From Bacteroidales bacterium (GTDB lineage Bacteria > Bacteroidota > Bacteroidia > Bacteroidales > P3), in assembly GCA_017469625.1 (NCBI GenBank), contig JAFUGA010000018.1:62001-126000 (forward strand): 64,000 nucleotides of DNA, read 5' to 3'. Shown piece by piece: positions 26,324 through 34,543 of this stretch. How positions within the stretch are numbered: the first letter of the stretch is position 1; each line of letters opens with the position of its first letter. Position numbers and translations under genes: made by a program. The notes beneath the pieces are model-generated. The model was not told the DNA's origin. It did not search any database and worked only from the letters and a program-made list of their open reading frames with translations.

Positions 26324-27988
26324 TCAATCATTTAACAAAGTCTTTGCATTAGCCAAAGCTTCCTTTGTAATCTTATCCCCAGAAATCATTTGGGCTATTT
26401 CTTGCAAACGTTCCTCTTTGTCAAGCACCTTTATATTTGAATAAGTCTGTTCTTGTATGGTCTGTTTATAGACTTTGAAATGTGTTTTTGCTTTTGCAGC
26501 CACCTGAACTAAATGAGTAATAACTATAACTTGATGATTATCAGCAATACTCTTCATTATATCGGCGGTTTTTGAAGCAATATCTCCACTTATTCCTGTA
26601 TCTATCTCATCAAACAACATAGTAGCCATAGCAAACCTTTCTGCCACAACGGCTTTCAAAGCCAACATAAGACGAGATAACTCTCCACCAGAGATAACTT
26701 TTGACATATCTGAAAGAGAATCGTTTTTGGTTTTGTTGGCATTAAACAAAAATCTCACCTCGTCTAAACCGTTTTCTGTCAGTTCTTCGCCTTTTATAAC
26801 CTCTATCTTAAGCACAGCGTCTTTCATAGCCATCTGACTAAGCAATGGCAAAACCTTTGATTCTATTTCTTTTGCAGAGGCTATTCTTTTAGAGTGTAGT
26901 TCATCAGATAAACTATATAACTGTTTGATATACTTATCTTTCTCCTTTTGTTTCTTATCCAAAACAGAGGAAATATCAGAAGTCATTTGCAGTTTTTTAT
27001 CCAAATCTTCTTTTATCTCAATAAGTTCTTTTATAGAAGAAACACCGTGTTTTTTTTGCAAAGAATATATAAGGTCTAACCTCTCGTTGCATTCGTCCAA
27101 CAGGGTTTTATCAAAAGAAATATTGTCATTGAAAGAATTTAAATCTGAAAACACATCTTTCATTTCTATAAGGACAGAATCAATTCTTGAATATATTTCT
27201 TGCAATTTGTTGTCGTACGATGATATGTTTTGAAGTAGATTTTTTACACTAATTAAATTCCCTAACAGATTGTTGCCGTTGTCGTTATCAAACAAAAAAA
27301 TAGAAGAATTTATGTTGTCTTTTATCTCTTGGACGTTTGACATAAACTCTACTTGTTGTTCAAGTGTTTGTTGCTCATCTTCTTTGAGATTAGCCTTTGC
27401 AAGTTCCTCAAAAAGAAACTCGTTATAGGATTTATCTCTGTTGAAGAGTATTTCTTGTTGTTTAAGTTCTTCAATCTCTTTGCCTAAATTTTTATAATCA
27501 TAATAAACTCTACGATAATCATTTACAGCATTTACCTCAGGTAAAAAATTATCTACAAAAGCCAATTGGAAACCCCTATCCTTTAGGTTTATAGTTGAGG
27601 ATTGGGAATGAATATCCACAAGGTTATTTGCAAACTGTTTCACAATAGATAACTGTACAGGTGTATCATTCACAAAACAACGACTTTTACCAGAAGGTAA
27701 TATCTCTCTGCGAAAAATAGTTTCCTTGTCGTAATCTATATCGTTGTCAAGGAAAAGAGGTTGTAAATCATCGTTTTCCAACAAAAACACAGCCTCTACT
27801 ATACATTTTTTTTCCTTATCCATCAAAACAGAAGTATCTGCCCTCTGTCCAAGCACCAAAGACAAGGCACCCAAAAGTATAGTCTTACCTGCTCCGGTTT
27901 CTCCTGTAATAACAGAAAAGCCTGTAGGAAAAGAAATATTGCATTCTTTGATTAGTGTGTAATTCTCTATTTTCAAAGACTTTAACAT
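26324..27988 (-). CDS. recN: DNA repair ATPase RecN
   Basis: SMC-like ATPase of double-strand-break repair, 554 residues. Walker A in SVITGETGAGKTILLGAL at the N-terminus; long coiled coil in the middle; the ABC signature VISGGELSRLMLALK and Walker B TMLFDEIDTGISGDIA near the C-terminus. Begins 10 bp after the FAH-family stop. In many Bacteroidetes recN follows coaBC/DUF4835; here that operon is 23 kb away, so the usual neighbourhood has been split. Confidence 0.95.
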   Translation of the reverse strand: MLKSLKIENYTLIKECNISFPTGFSVITGETGAGKTILLGALSLVLGQRADTSVLMDKEKKCIVEAVFLLENDDLQPLFLDNDIDYDKETIFRREILPSGKSRCFVNDTPVQLSIVKQFANNLVDIHSQSSTINLKDRGFQLAFVDNFLPEVNAVNDYRRVYYDYKNLGKEIEELKQQEILFNRDKSYNEFLFEELAKANLKEDEQQTLEQQVEFMSNVQEIKDNINSSIFLFDNDNGNNLLGNLISVKNLLQNISSYDNKLQEIYSRIDSVLIEMKDVFSDLNSFNDNISFDKTLLDECNERLDLIYSLQKKHGVSSIKELIEIKEDLDKKLQMTSDISSVLDKKQKEKDKYIKQLYSLSDELHSKRIASAKEIESKVLPLLSQMAMKDAVLKIEVIKGEELTENGLDEVRFLFNANKTKNDSLSDMSKVISGGELSRLMLALKAVVAERFAMATMLFDEIDTGISGDIASKTADIMKSIADNHQVIVITHLVQVAAKAKTHFKVYKQTIQEQTYSNIKVLDKEERLQEIAQMISGDKITKEALANAKTLLND

Positions 27989-27998
27989 ACGAACACAA

Positions 27999-28610
27999 TT
28001 ATTTTATATTTATACAGAACATCTGTTTATCTGATATAAAACCCTTCAAAGTATCTCCTATGTTTATCTTTCCCACTCCTTTTGGTGTACCTGTAAAGAT
28101 TAGGTCGCCTTTTTTAAGGGTCATAAACCTTGAAACATAAGATATTATCTCATCTACTGTATGTATCATTTGGTTTGTATTACCTCTCTGAACTGTTTCA
28201 CCATTTTTTTGTAAGGAAAAGTCAATATTTTGAATCTCTCCTATATCTTTTAACGGTATAAATTCGCTGATAGGTGCAGAATAATCAAATCCCTTTGCCA
28301 AAGTCCAAGGCAAACCTTTTTCTTTCGCCTTTTGCTGAACGTCCCTCAAAGTCATATCCAAACCAAGTGCTATCTCTGAATAATAGTCCTTTGCATAATT
28401 CACAGGTATAGACTTTCCAAGTTTATCTATCTTCACAACTATCTCGCATTCATAATGAACCTCGTTGGAGAAATCTGGAAAATAAAAATCTTCATCGTTT
28501 CTTAACAGGGCAGTATCTGGCTTGAGAAAGAAGACAATGTTTTCTGGTTTCTCGTTGCCAAGTTCTGCTATATGCTCTACATAGTTTCTACCTATACAAA
28601 TAAGTTTCAT
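27999..28610 (-). CDS. Fumarylacetoacetate hydrolase-family protein
   Basis: 203 residues, the single-domain FAH fold. MKLICIGRNYVEHIAEL, FLKPDTALL, VHYECEIVVKI (metal ligand Glu residues), ALGLDMTLRDVQQKAKEKG and LIFTGTPKGVG match acylpyruvate hydrolase/oxaloacetate-decarboxylase-like members such as YcgM/FAHD1. The real substrate cannot be set from sequence. Located between recN and a DnaQ-like exonuclease gene, all on the minus strand with gaps of 10 and 31 bp. Confidence 0.88.
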   Translation of the reverse strand: MKLICIGRNYVEHIAELGNEKPENIVFFLKPDTALLRNDEDFYFPDFSNEVHYECEIVVKIDKLGKSIPVNYAKDYYSEIALGLDMTLRDVQQKAKEKGLPWTLAKGFDYSAPISEFIPLKDIGEIQNIDFSLQKNGETVQRGNTNQMIHTVDEIISYVSRFMTLKKGDLIFTGTPKGVGKINIGDTLKGFISDKQMFCINIK

Positions 28611-28641
28611 CTTTTGGTTTTAAGGTTATAAAATTTTGATA

Positions 28642-29445
28642 CTATCTTATAGATTGTAAGGTTTTTATCTTGGTTATAACTTGTTTGGTATTAAGTGGAA
28701 AATCTGCATTCATCATCCAAGCATAATAAGAAGGCTCTTTCTGAAATACCTCTGCAACAGACTGTCCTTTGTATTTACCAAAATTAAAACACTCTACACA
28801 GTTATCATTCAAATAGATATGTCCTGCCAAATCTACCCAATTGTTCGCTTTTGAGAAGGCTGCAAGTTTTTTCATATCATTGACAATAGGTTTTGAAACA
28901 CTACCATCTTTCTCTTTATATTCTGTGTCGTTGTACATATCAAGTTGTGCTTTCAAAATATCAAGTGTGGCTCTTGTATCATTGGCTGCATGGTGTGCAT
29001 CCAAATCTTTTTTGCAATAAAACCTGTATGCAGCAGACAAAGTTCTGGATTCCATCTTATGAAATATGTTTTGAACATCTACCATATTTCTTCCCAAAAC
29101 AGAGAAATCTATACCCACCCTTAGAAACTCTTCTACAAGCAAAGGAATATCAAACTTATTGGAATTGTAACCTGCAAGGTCTGCATTGCCTATAAACTCT
29201 ATTATCTCGCCTGCAACATCTACAAACTGAGGTTTATCTGCCAAATCCTCGTCTGTAATACCTGTAAGTGCAGTTATTTCTTTTGGCAAAGGAACACCGG
29301 GATTTATTCTTAGAGTTTTTTCTTCTTCGGTTCCATCTACATTAACCTTTATCATACAAATCTCTATTATCTTATCCTTTCCTATATTCAGTCCTGTTGT
29401 TTCCAAATCAAAGAAAACTATAGGTTTTTCTAAATTCAGTTTCAT
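28642..29445 (-). CDS. DnaQ-like 3'-5' exonuclease with ExoX-like C-terminal segment
   Basis: 267 residues. DEDDh motifs are complete: ExoI FFDLETTGLNIG, ExoII AGYNSNKFDIPLLVEE, ExoIII AHHAANDTRATLDIL. The C-terminal 60 residues contain FNFGKYKGQSVAEVFQKEPSYY, seen in exonuclease X-type proteins. Could be a proofreading-like epsilon subunit or an independent repair nuclease; the ExoX-like tail favours the latter. The FKBP gene cluster starts 38 bp upstream in the same direction. Confidence 0.87.
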   Translation of the reverse strand: MKLNLEKPIVFFDLETTGLNIGKDKIIEICMIKVNVDGTEEEKTLRINPGVPLPKEITALTGITDEDLADKPQFVDVAGEIIEFIGNADLAGYNSNKFDIPLLVEEFLRVGIDFSVLGRNMVDVQNIFHKMESRTLSAAYRFYCKKDLDAHHAANDTRATLDILKAQLDMYNDTEYKEKDGSVSKPIVNDMKKLAAFSKANNWVDLAGHIYLNDNCVECFNFGKYKGQSVAEVFQKEPSYYAWMMNADFPLNTKQVITKIKTLQSIR

Positions 29446-29483
29446 ATTATATAATGTTATGTTTGTTAAATTAAATGTATCTA

Positions 29484-30431
29484 TTATTTGTTTTTTATTT
29501 GTATAGGAGTGGTTTTCTTTGCGTTATGCAAAGGTTCCCCCTCTTCTATACTTACCATCTCCAAAGTAAACATAAGTGGAGAATAAGGTTTTATTACTCC
29601 CATATCTCTATCTCCGTAAGCCAATGCAGAAGGTATGATTACAACAGCTTTTCCTCCTTTTTTCATTTGGCGTGCTGCTATTTCAAAACCTTTAATCATT
29701 CTTCCTGCTCCTATTTGAAACTCCAATGGTTCGTAAGGTCTTTGAGGTGTATAAAGGTTGTTTGCCTTTGCTACAGTGTCTATAGATGTGTCAAAGACAG
29801 TACCGTCAAGCAGTTGTCCTATGTAATGAATTTTCACCACGTCTGAAGTATCTGCCAAACGTCCTTCACCCTCCTGTATTTCTTTGTAATAAATTCCTTC
29901 TCTGTTTATATCACTCCAATGGTTTTCGTGCAGATAGTCCATTATTATATTTTTCTCTGCCAACATCAAAGAGTCCATCATCTCTCTTTGTTTTTTCATA
30001 AAATCGTTGTAAGGCATAACTTCCTCAGCCTTTACGGTATAGAAGACAAATCCTTTGGTCAAATTCTTTGGTAGGTTCTGAACTTTTCGCATAGAATCCA
30101 CAGGAAAAGCAAATGAATACTCCTCTCCGGCTTTCATAGAAAGAATACCCTCCATCAAATCCCCCTCAAAAGCCTTTGATTGTTTAGTAACCACAAAACA
30201 TGGCTCAGGATTAGGTGCTGAATACGTTTGCATAACAACACTATCATTGAAAGCAATGCTGTATCTACCTATTATCATATCGCCTTCCTTTATTTGCTTG
30301 CCAAGTGGATTGGATTTCAATACTTTGTATATAACTTTTGTATCTGAAACACTATACCCCTCTGGTATATTCTGTGCATTCACACTACCCATGGCAACAA
30401 AGCCTGCTATAAATAAAAATATCTTTTTCAT
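29484..30431 (-). CDS. FKBP-type peptidyl-prolyl isomerase, exported
   Basis: 315 residues with a signal peptide (FLFIAGFVAMGSVNAQ). An N-terminal FKBP-like half (SNPLGKQIKEGDMIIGRYSI, CFVVTKQSKAFEGD) is followed by a classic FKBP domain at about 195-300: VKIHYIGQLLDGTVFDTS, AGRMIKGFEIAARQMKKGG and ALAYGDRDMGVI, with the usual aromatic/Asp active-site residues. Probably a periplasmic folding catalyst. First of three adjacent FKBP-type genes (29.5-32.2 kb) apparently derived by duplication. Confidence 0.88.
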   Translation of the reverse strand: MKKIFLFIAGFVAMGSVNAQNIPEGYSVSDTKVIYKVLKSNPLGKQIKEGDMIIGRYSIAFNDSVVMQTYSAPNPEPCFVVTKQSKAFEGDLMEGILSMKAGEEYSFAFPVDSMRKVQNLPKNLTKGFVFYTVKAEEVMPYNDFMKKQREMMDSLMLAEKNIIMDYLHENHWSDINREGIYYKEIQEGEGRLADTSDVVKIHYIGQLLDGTVFDTSIDTVAKANNLYTPQRPYEPLEFQIGAGRMIKGFEIAARQMKKGGKAVVIIPSALAYGDRDMGVIKPYSPLMFTLEMVSIEEGEPLHNAKKTTPIQIKNK

Positions 30432-30599
30432 AATTCTGTATTTTATTTGTCTATTGTTTTATTTTTCGTTTCTAATTTTTTATTCTATAAGTTTTAGACT
30501 CTATTTCACTATAATATGTCTTCAATTTAAAATCAACTTTCCCTTAAAGTCCCTAACTATCTTAAAACCTCTAATAATCAAAACTTTATTTACTTCTCC

Positions 30600-30693
30600 A
30601 CGAAACTTTGTTTTAATTTTCTATCTCTTTGTTTTAATTTCACGAAACTTTGTTTTAGAATTCTAAAACTTTGTTTTATTTTCGCAAAACAAT
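30600..30693. repeat. 21-bp modular repeat array 6 (about 5 units)
   Basis: Half-sites at 30600 (ACGAAAC), 30621 (CTATCTC), 30642 (ACGAAAC), 30663 (CTAAAAC) and 30684 (GCAAAAC). It lies in the 278-bp gap between two FKBP genes. A near-miss unit at about 30579 is one base out of phase. Confidence 0.82.
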
Positions 30694-30709
30694 CTACTTA
30701 GAAAAATTG

Positions 30710-31606
30710 TTATTCATCATCTAAAACTTTTAGCAGATAAATATCAAAGATAAGTGAAGTGTACGGTTCTATGACGTGGAAGCCCAACTCTCCATAACCT
30801 AAGCGTGAAGGTACAACAAGTTTTGCATGACCTCCTGCACGCATATAGGAAATTCCTTCCGACCAACCAGCTATCAAACCATCGTCCCCCAACACGAAAT
30901 CAAAAGGCGCATAACGCACTGTTTCTTTGTAAATTCCTCCTTTTCTGGCAACCTCTTCCACGTTTGAGTCCAAAATCTTGCCGGTTGTATCTGTCAAAGT
31001 ATAATTCACTAATACCCTTTTTCCATATTCTGCTTTCGCTCCACTACCCTCTGTAATATTTATATAGAAAAGCCCACTTGGTTTCTTTTCTGCTTTGTCA
31101 TATTTTTCCAAAACAAAATTGGTAAGCAATTCTTCTTCTTTTTGTTGCATCATTTGTCGTTCTGCCTCTTGCCCTGAAACTTCTGCCATAGATATAATCT
31201 GAGAAACTGTCAAATAAAAGTAGATTTTATCCGTTGGTTTGGTGATTACGTTGTCCAAAAACTTAGTTACACTGTCCGCTGGTGCTACCATAATAGCAGA
31301 ATCTCCTAAATGCAAAGTAGTAAGAAATTCATCTATGGAGCCAACTCTTGGTTGTTTCTCTATTACAAACAGTCTTGCAGGTTCTCCGTAATTGGTGTGT
31401 ATCAGTTGTTTATTGTTTAAAAGTATCTTCATCTGACCGTAAATAATATCTCCACCGTTTGCTTTAGGAGTATTCCTATTTACAGTACAATGTTTGAAAG
31501 AAAAACCAAGTTCTGTCTTCTCAAAACCGTTATCTTTCTTGCAAGAAGAAAACAGTAATGAGGATAACAACGCAACTGTCAATATTTTACAAACCCTTTG
31601 TTTCAT
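30710..31606 (-). CDS. FKBP-type peptidyl-prolyl isomerase lipoprotein
   Basis: 298 residues. Lipoprotein signal peptide (lipobox LLFSSC). Two FKBP-like halves as in the neighbouring gene: N-terminal GGDIIYGQMKILLNN and RLFVIEKQPRVGSIDEF; C-terminal RVLVNYTLTDTTGKILDSN, DDGLIAGWSEGISYMRAGG and SRLGYGELGFHVIEPYTSL. The DG-FD motif of active FKBPs is changed to GKILDSN, but IAGW and the Y-G loop remain, so activity is likely but not certain. 24 bp separate it from the third FKBP-like gene. Confidence 0.85.
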   Translation of the reverse strand: MKQRVCKILTVALLSSLLFSSCKKDNGFEKTELGFSFKHCTVNRNTPKANGGDIIYGQMKILLNNKQLIHTNYGEPARLFVIEKQPRVGSIDEFLTTLHLGDSAIMVAPADSVTKFLDNVITKPTDKIYFYLTVSQIISMAEVSGQEAERQMMQQKEEELLTNFVLEKYDKAEKKPSGLFYINITEGSGAKAEYGKRVLVNYTLTDTTGKILDSNVEEVARKGGIYKETVRYAPFDFVLGDDGLIAGWSEGISYMRAGGHAKLVVPSRLGYGELGFHVIEPYTSLIFDIYLLKVLDDE

Positions 31607-31630
31607 AATAAACTTTCAAATAAATATATT

Positions 31631-32197
31631 CTATTCTACTTTCAAAACTTCTATCTCATAAACCAAAGTAGCCGAAGCCTCTTGTTTCTCTCCATTCTCA
31701 TCAAGCCAAAAAGCCAAATTATCAGGTACTATAACTATAGCCTTAGAACCTTGAGATAGTTTTTTAACTGCTGTTTTCAGTCCAAACGAAACCTCAGTAT
31801 CTCCATCTACTTTAAAGGTTATCTGCTCTTTTTCTTTGGTGAAAAAATCTGGAACTTCTTCGTTAAGGTACTGACATTTAACCTTAAGCGTTACTGTTTT
31901 GTCATTGGTTATCTCTTTGCCGTTTCCCTTTTTCGTTTGTTGCAAAAAAACACCCGAATACTCTGTCATAGACAAACCTCTCCTTTGTATATAAGCAGAA
32001 ATCCTTTGTTGTTCTTTGGCGGATATTATCTTGTTTGCACCTGTTAAAGCATTCTCTATGTTTTGCTGTCTTTGTTTTGCCTCGTTCTCTGCTTCGTTTC
32101 TACCAACGGCGTAATCCTCGTTGTAACTCTTTGAACAAGAAACAGTAATCAAAACAATAGATAATGCAAACAAAAGATGAGATTTTTTCATTTTCAA
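31631..32197 (-). CDS. Degenerate FKBP-like lipoprotein
   Basis: 188 residues. Lipoprotein signal (lipobox ITVSC). The C-terminal half has the strand order of an FKBP (VTLKVKCQYLNEEVPDFF, VSFGLKTAVKKLSQGSKAIVIVP, ASATLVYEIEVLKVE), but the active-site elements DG-xxFDSS, IxGW and the Y-G-D loop are missing; FWLDENGEKQEA replaces the loop. Likely a non-catalytic paralogue kept as a chaperone or structural lipoprotein. Placed directly after nrnA (12-bp gap) in the operon nrnA-FKBP-FKBP-FKBP. Confidence 0.72.
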   Translation of the reverse strand: MKMKKSHLLFALSIVLITVSCSKSYNEDYAVGRNEAENEAKQRQQNIENALTGANKIISAKEQQRISAYIQRRGLSMTEYSGVFLQQTKKGNGKEITNDKTVTLKVKCQYLNEEVPDFFTKEKEQITFKVDGDTEVSFGLKTAVKKLSQGSKAIVIVPDNLAFWLDENGEKQEASATLVYEIEVLKVE

Positions 32198-32208
32198 GTA
32201 ATTATTTT

Positions 32209-33231
32209 TTATTGTTGTAGAAAATTTTTCTCTTTTATTTGTTTAGTTAGTTTTTCCACAACTACGTCCATTTCTTCATAACTCTTGCCACCTGCTGCCA
32301 TAACATGACCTCCTCCATTCCAATATTTTCTCGCAAAAACATTGACATCTACACTTGGGTCTTTGGAACGAAATGACATTCTCACCTTATCCTCTCTTTC
32401 AGACAACAAAGCACAAAAATCAACCTTTTCCAATTTCAAGCAATAATTGACAACACCCTCTAAATCTCCTATTTCGTAATGAAATCTTTTCAATTCTCTC
32501 TTTGTTAAGTAAATAAAAGCGGCCCTTTGCTCTGGAAAAAATCTAAATTTCTTGCCAATAGCATAGCCTAACAAACTAAGCCTATGGTAAGAATAAGTAT
32601 CAAATAGTTTTTGGTGAATTTTTGAAGCCTTAAGTCCTGCTTTCAACAGATTGGAAACCACATCATAAACTTCCGAATGGTCGCAAGAATACGAGAAAGA
32701 GCCTGTATCTGTAAGTATTCCTGCATATAGTGGCAAAGAAACATCGTAAGAGAAGATTTTTTTGTTATCCAATCGTTTCAAAACATTATAAACCACCTCA
32801 CAAGTAGCACTTGCTTGAGGATAAGAAAATACTATATCATAATTTTCTGGTGAAACGTGGTGGTCCAACAAAACCTTAGTAATATTTGCTTCGTTTAGAA
32901 CTTTCTCTAAGTTATCTCCACTCCTATGGTTGGCGTTCATATCCAAGACAATCAAACAATCGGAGTCTAAGATTCTGTTTTTAGCCTTTTTAAACTCTTT
33001 TTCCGCTATTATATAATCTATACTCTCTACAACAAAACCTATATTCTTTGGAAAAGTGTTTGGTATGATAGACACAACATCTTTTCCTTTTTCTTTGAGA
33101 TAATAAAAAACTGCCGCACTTGCTCCAAGTGCATCTCCGTCAGGGTTATAATGTGTTATGAGAGTAATCTTTTGAGAAGTCTCTATGAGATTTCTAAGTT
33201 TTTCTATACCATTCTTACTAAACTTCATCAT
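32209..33231 (-). CDS. nrnA: DHH-family oligoribonuclease/pAp phosphatase NrnA
   Basis: About 340 residues. DHH/DHHA1 phosphoesterase motifs: HYNPDGDALGASAA, CLIVLDMNANHRSGD, VLLDHHVSPENYD, GILTDTGSFSYSCDH, and the DHHA1 signature YWNGGGHVMAAGG. NrnA degrades nano-RNAs and 3'-phosphoadenosine 5'-phosphate. The frame begins MYMMKFSKNG; an ATG at 33231 or 33228 is as good as the first one. An exact TAnnTTTG box lies 20 bp upstream. Confidence 0.92.
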   Translation of the reverse strand: MMKFSKNGIEKLRNLIETSQKITLITHYNPDGDALGASAAVFYYLKEKGKDVVSIIPNTFPKNIGFVVESIDYIIAEKEFKKAKNRILDSDCLIVLDMNANHRSGDNLEKVLNEANITKVLLDHHVSPENYDIVFSYPQASATCEVVYNVLKRLDNKKIFSYDVSLPLYAGILTDTGSFSYSCDHSEVYDVVSNLLKAGLKASKIHQKLFDTYSYHRLSLLGYAIGKKFRFFPEQRAAFIYLTKRELKRFHYEIGDLEGVVNYCLKLEKVDFCALLSEREDKVRMSFRSKDPSVDVNVFARKYWNGGGHVMAAGGKSYEEMDVVVEKLTKQIKEKNFLQQ

Positions 33232-33250
33232 ATACACTTATAATAATGTG

Positions 33251-33258
33251 CAAAGATA
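33251..33258 (-). promoter_or_regulatory. Promoter -7 box of the nrnA-FKBP operon
   Basis: The minus strand reads TATCTTTG, 20 bp upstream of the nrnA start. No other promoter-like box was seen before the three FKBP genes except possibly in the array gap 30432-30709. Confidence 0.6.
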
Positions 33259-33325
33259 AAGAAATTTTCACAAATTCTAAGTTTTTATTGTGAAAAAGAA
33301 TGTTTTTGAAAAGAAATACTAAATT

Positions 33326-34084
33326 TTACAGAATTTCTTTGTAGGTATTATCATCGTAAAAAACTATAACTTTTTCTATGTTTCTTACTTTGTTTTTTTG
33401 CTGTAAAGTTTGCGGTTCTTCCTTTTGAACTATCTCTGTTTTAAGTTGTTGTTTTGGCTCTATGGTTTGAAAAACAGAAAATAAATTTGGTTGTTGTTCC
33501 TTAGGTTTTTCTTCCATTTTTGGTTTATTTTCTACAAATATTGTATTATTAACTTCTTCCACTGCTTTATTTTCGTCCAATAATATATTACCAATATTTG
33601 CCTCTGCTTTATTTTCATCTAATAATGCATTACCAACATTTGCTACAGTTTTGTTTTCGTCAAACATTGTATTATCTACCGTTGGTTTTACATTGTTTTC
33701 ACCTTTCGTTGCAAGATTATTATCTATAGTCGTTTGGTTTTCTTCCACCATTATATTATTAACCTCTGCTGTTATCTTGTTTTGTTCTTGTTTAGGTGTA
33801 TTCTGCTGAGAGTTTTCTTCTTTTGGAAGATTTGTTTCTTTGTTTTTGTTTTCAACATTTTGACTTTCCAACGACAACATAGAACCTTGATTAAGCACCA
33901 ACCACTTATAATCTATGTCAGGAAAGTTTTTCAAAATCTTTGTTATGAAATCCAAACTCGGTTTGTTTCTTCCCGAAAGAATATGCGAAATATTAGATGG
34001 CTGTACTCCTAATTTATTTGCAAACTGTAAAGAGTTCAACCCATAATTCTGCATTATCTGAATAATCCTATCTTGTATTGCCAT
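33326..34084 (-). CDS. XRE-family HTH regulator with 14-residue tandem repeats
   Basis: 252 residues. Residues 5-62 are a Cro/C1-type helix-turn-helix: LNSLQFANKLGVQPSNISHI and SGRNKPSLDFITKIL. The C-terminus (NIEKVIVFYDDNTYKEIL) is a short motif I have seen at the end of Bacteroidetes HTH proteins. The middle, about 114-187, consists of five to six tandem 14-residue repeats (for example DENKTVANVGNALL, DENKAEANIGNILL, DENKAVEEVNNTIF). Two perfect palindromes upstream may be its own operator. The target genes are unknown. Confidence 0.85.
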   Translation of the reverse strand: MAIQDRIIQIMQNYGLNSLQFANKLGVQPSNISHILSGRNKPSLDFITKILKNFPDIDYKWLVLNQGSMLSLESQNVENKNKETNLPKEENSQQNTPKQEQNKITAEVNNIMVEENQTTIDNNLATKGENNVKPTVDNTMFDENKTVANVGNALLDENKAEANIGNILLDENKAVEEVNNTIFVENKPKMEEKPKEQQPNLFSVFQTIEPKQQLKTEIVQKEEPQTLQQKNKVRNIEKVIVFYDDNTYKEIL

Positions 34085-34101
34085 AATATTATATTATTTT
34101 A

Positions 34102-34109
34102 CAAAAATA
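34102..34109 (-). promoter_or_regulatory. Promoter -7 box of the XRE gene
   Basis: The minus strand reads TATTTTTG, 17 bp before the start codon. About 20 bp further upstream, where a -33 box is expected, lies the palindrome TTACAATTGTAA. Confidence 0.5.
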
Positions 34110-34126
34110 AATTTTTACATTTGTAA

Positions 34127-34138
34127 TTACAATTGTAA
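34127..34138. promoter_or_regulatory. Palindromic operator candidate, proximal
   Basis: TTACAATTGTAA, a perfect 12-bp palindrome (extended imperfectly to TTTGTAA on the left), overlapping the expected -33 region of the XRE gene. An identical site lies at 34309-34320. Confidence 0.55.
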
Positions 34139-34308
34139 ATATATTTTCATTTTACTTTTGTATATACGAAGATTTTTAAATAATGTTACATCGTGATTAA
34201 ATAATGTATTTATCTATAAATATTTTAATTAGTTACTCTATTATACTGTTATTTTCTTTATTTACTTTTGTAAAACATCATAATATCATAATTTACAAAT
34301 ATAAAATA

Positions 34309-34320
34309 TTACAATTGTAA
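34309..34320. promoter_or_regulatory. Palindromic operator candidate, distal
   Basis: Second exact copy of TTACAATTGTAA, 182 bp upstream of the first in the same 459-bp gap. The spacing would permit looping by a dimeric or tetrameric regulator, but that is inference. The remaining gap is AT-rich without genes. Confidence 0.5.
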
Positions 34321-34400
34321 AATATAGAAATATAAGTCTATTTATTTACAAAAATTTTACACTATTATACCATATAAAAATAGTTCTTTATTCTAAAAAA

Positions 34401-34463
34401 TTAAAGTAAAGAGATAAAAAAATATCTCTTTGTTCTATGAAATTAAAACAAAGAGATAGAAAT
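34401..34463. repeat. 21-bp modular repeat array 7 (3 units)
   Basis: Units at 34401 (TTAAAGT), 34422 (ATATCTC) and 34443 (TTAAAAC), ending in GAGATAG. The shortest array in the window. Confidence 0.7.
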
Positions 34464-34543
34464 AAAATATTTATTTTTAGAGTAATTTTTCTAAGAGTAT
34501 TTTTCTTACAATCTTATAAAATAATCCTCTTTCTTTGCAAAGT

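Noticed and set aside
27530..27545. TTTACCTCAGGTAAA inside recN, resembling the R palindrome
   Set aside because: It encodes conserved reading-frame sequence of RecN, lacks the R flanks and has a shorter spacing; most likely coincidence.
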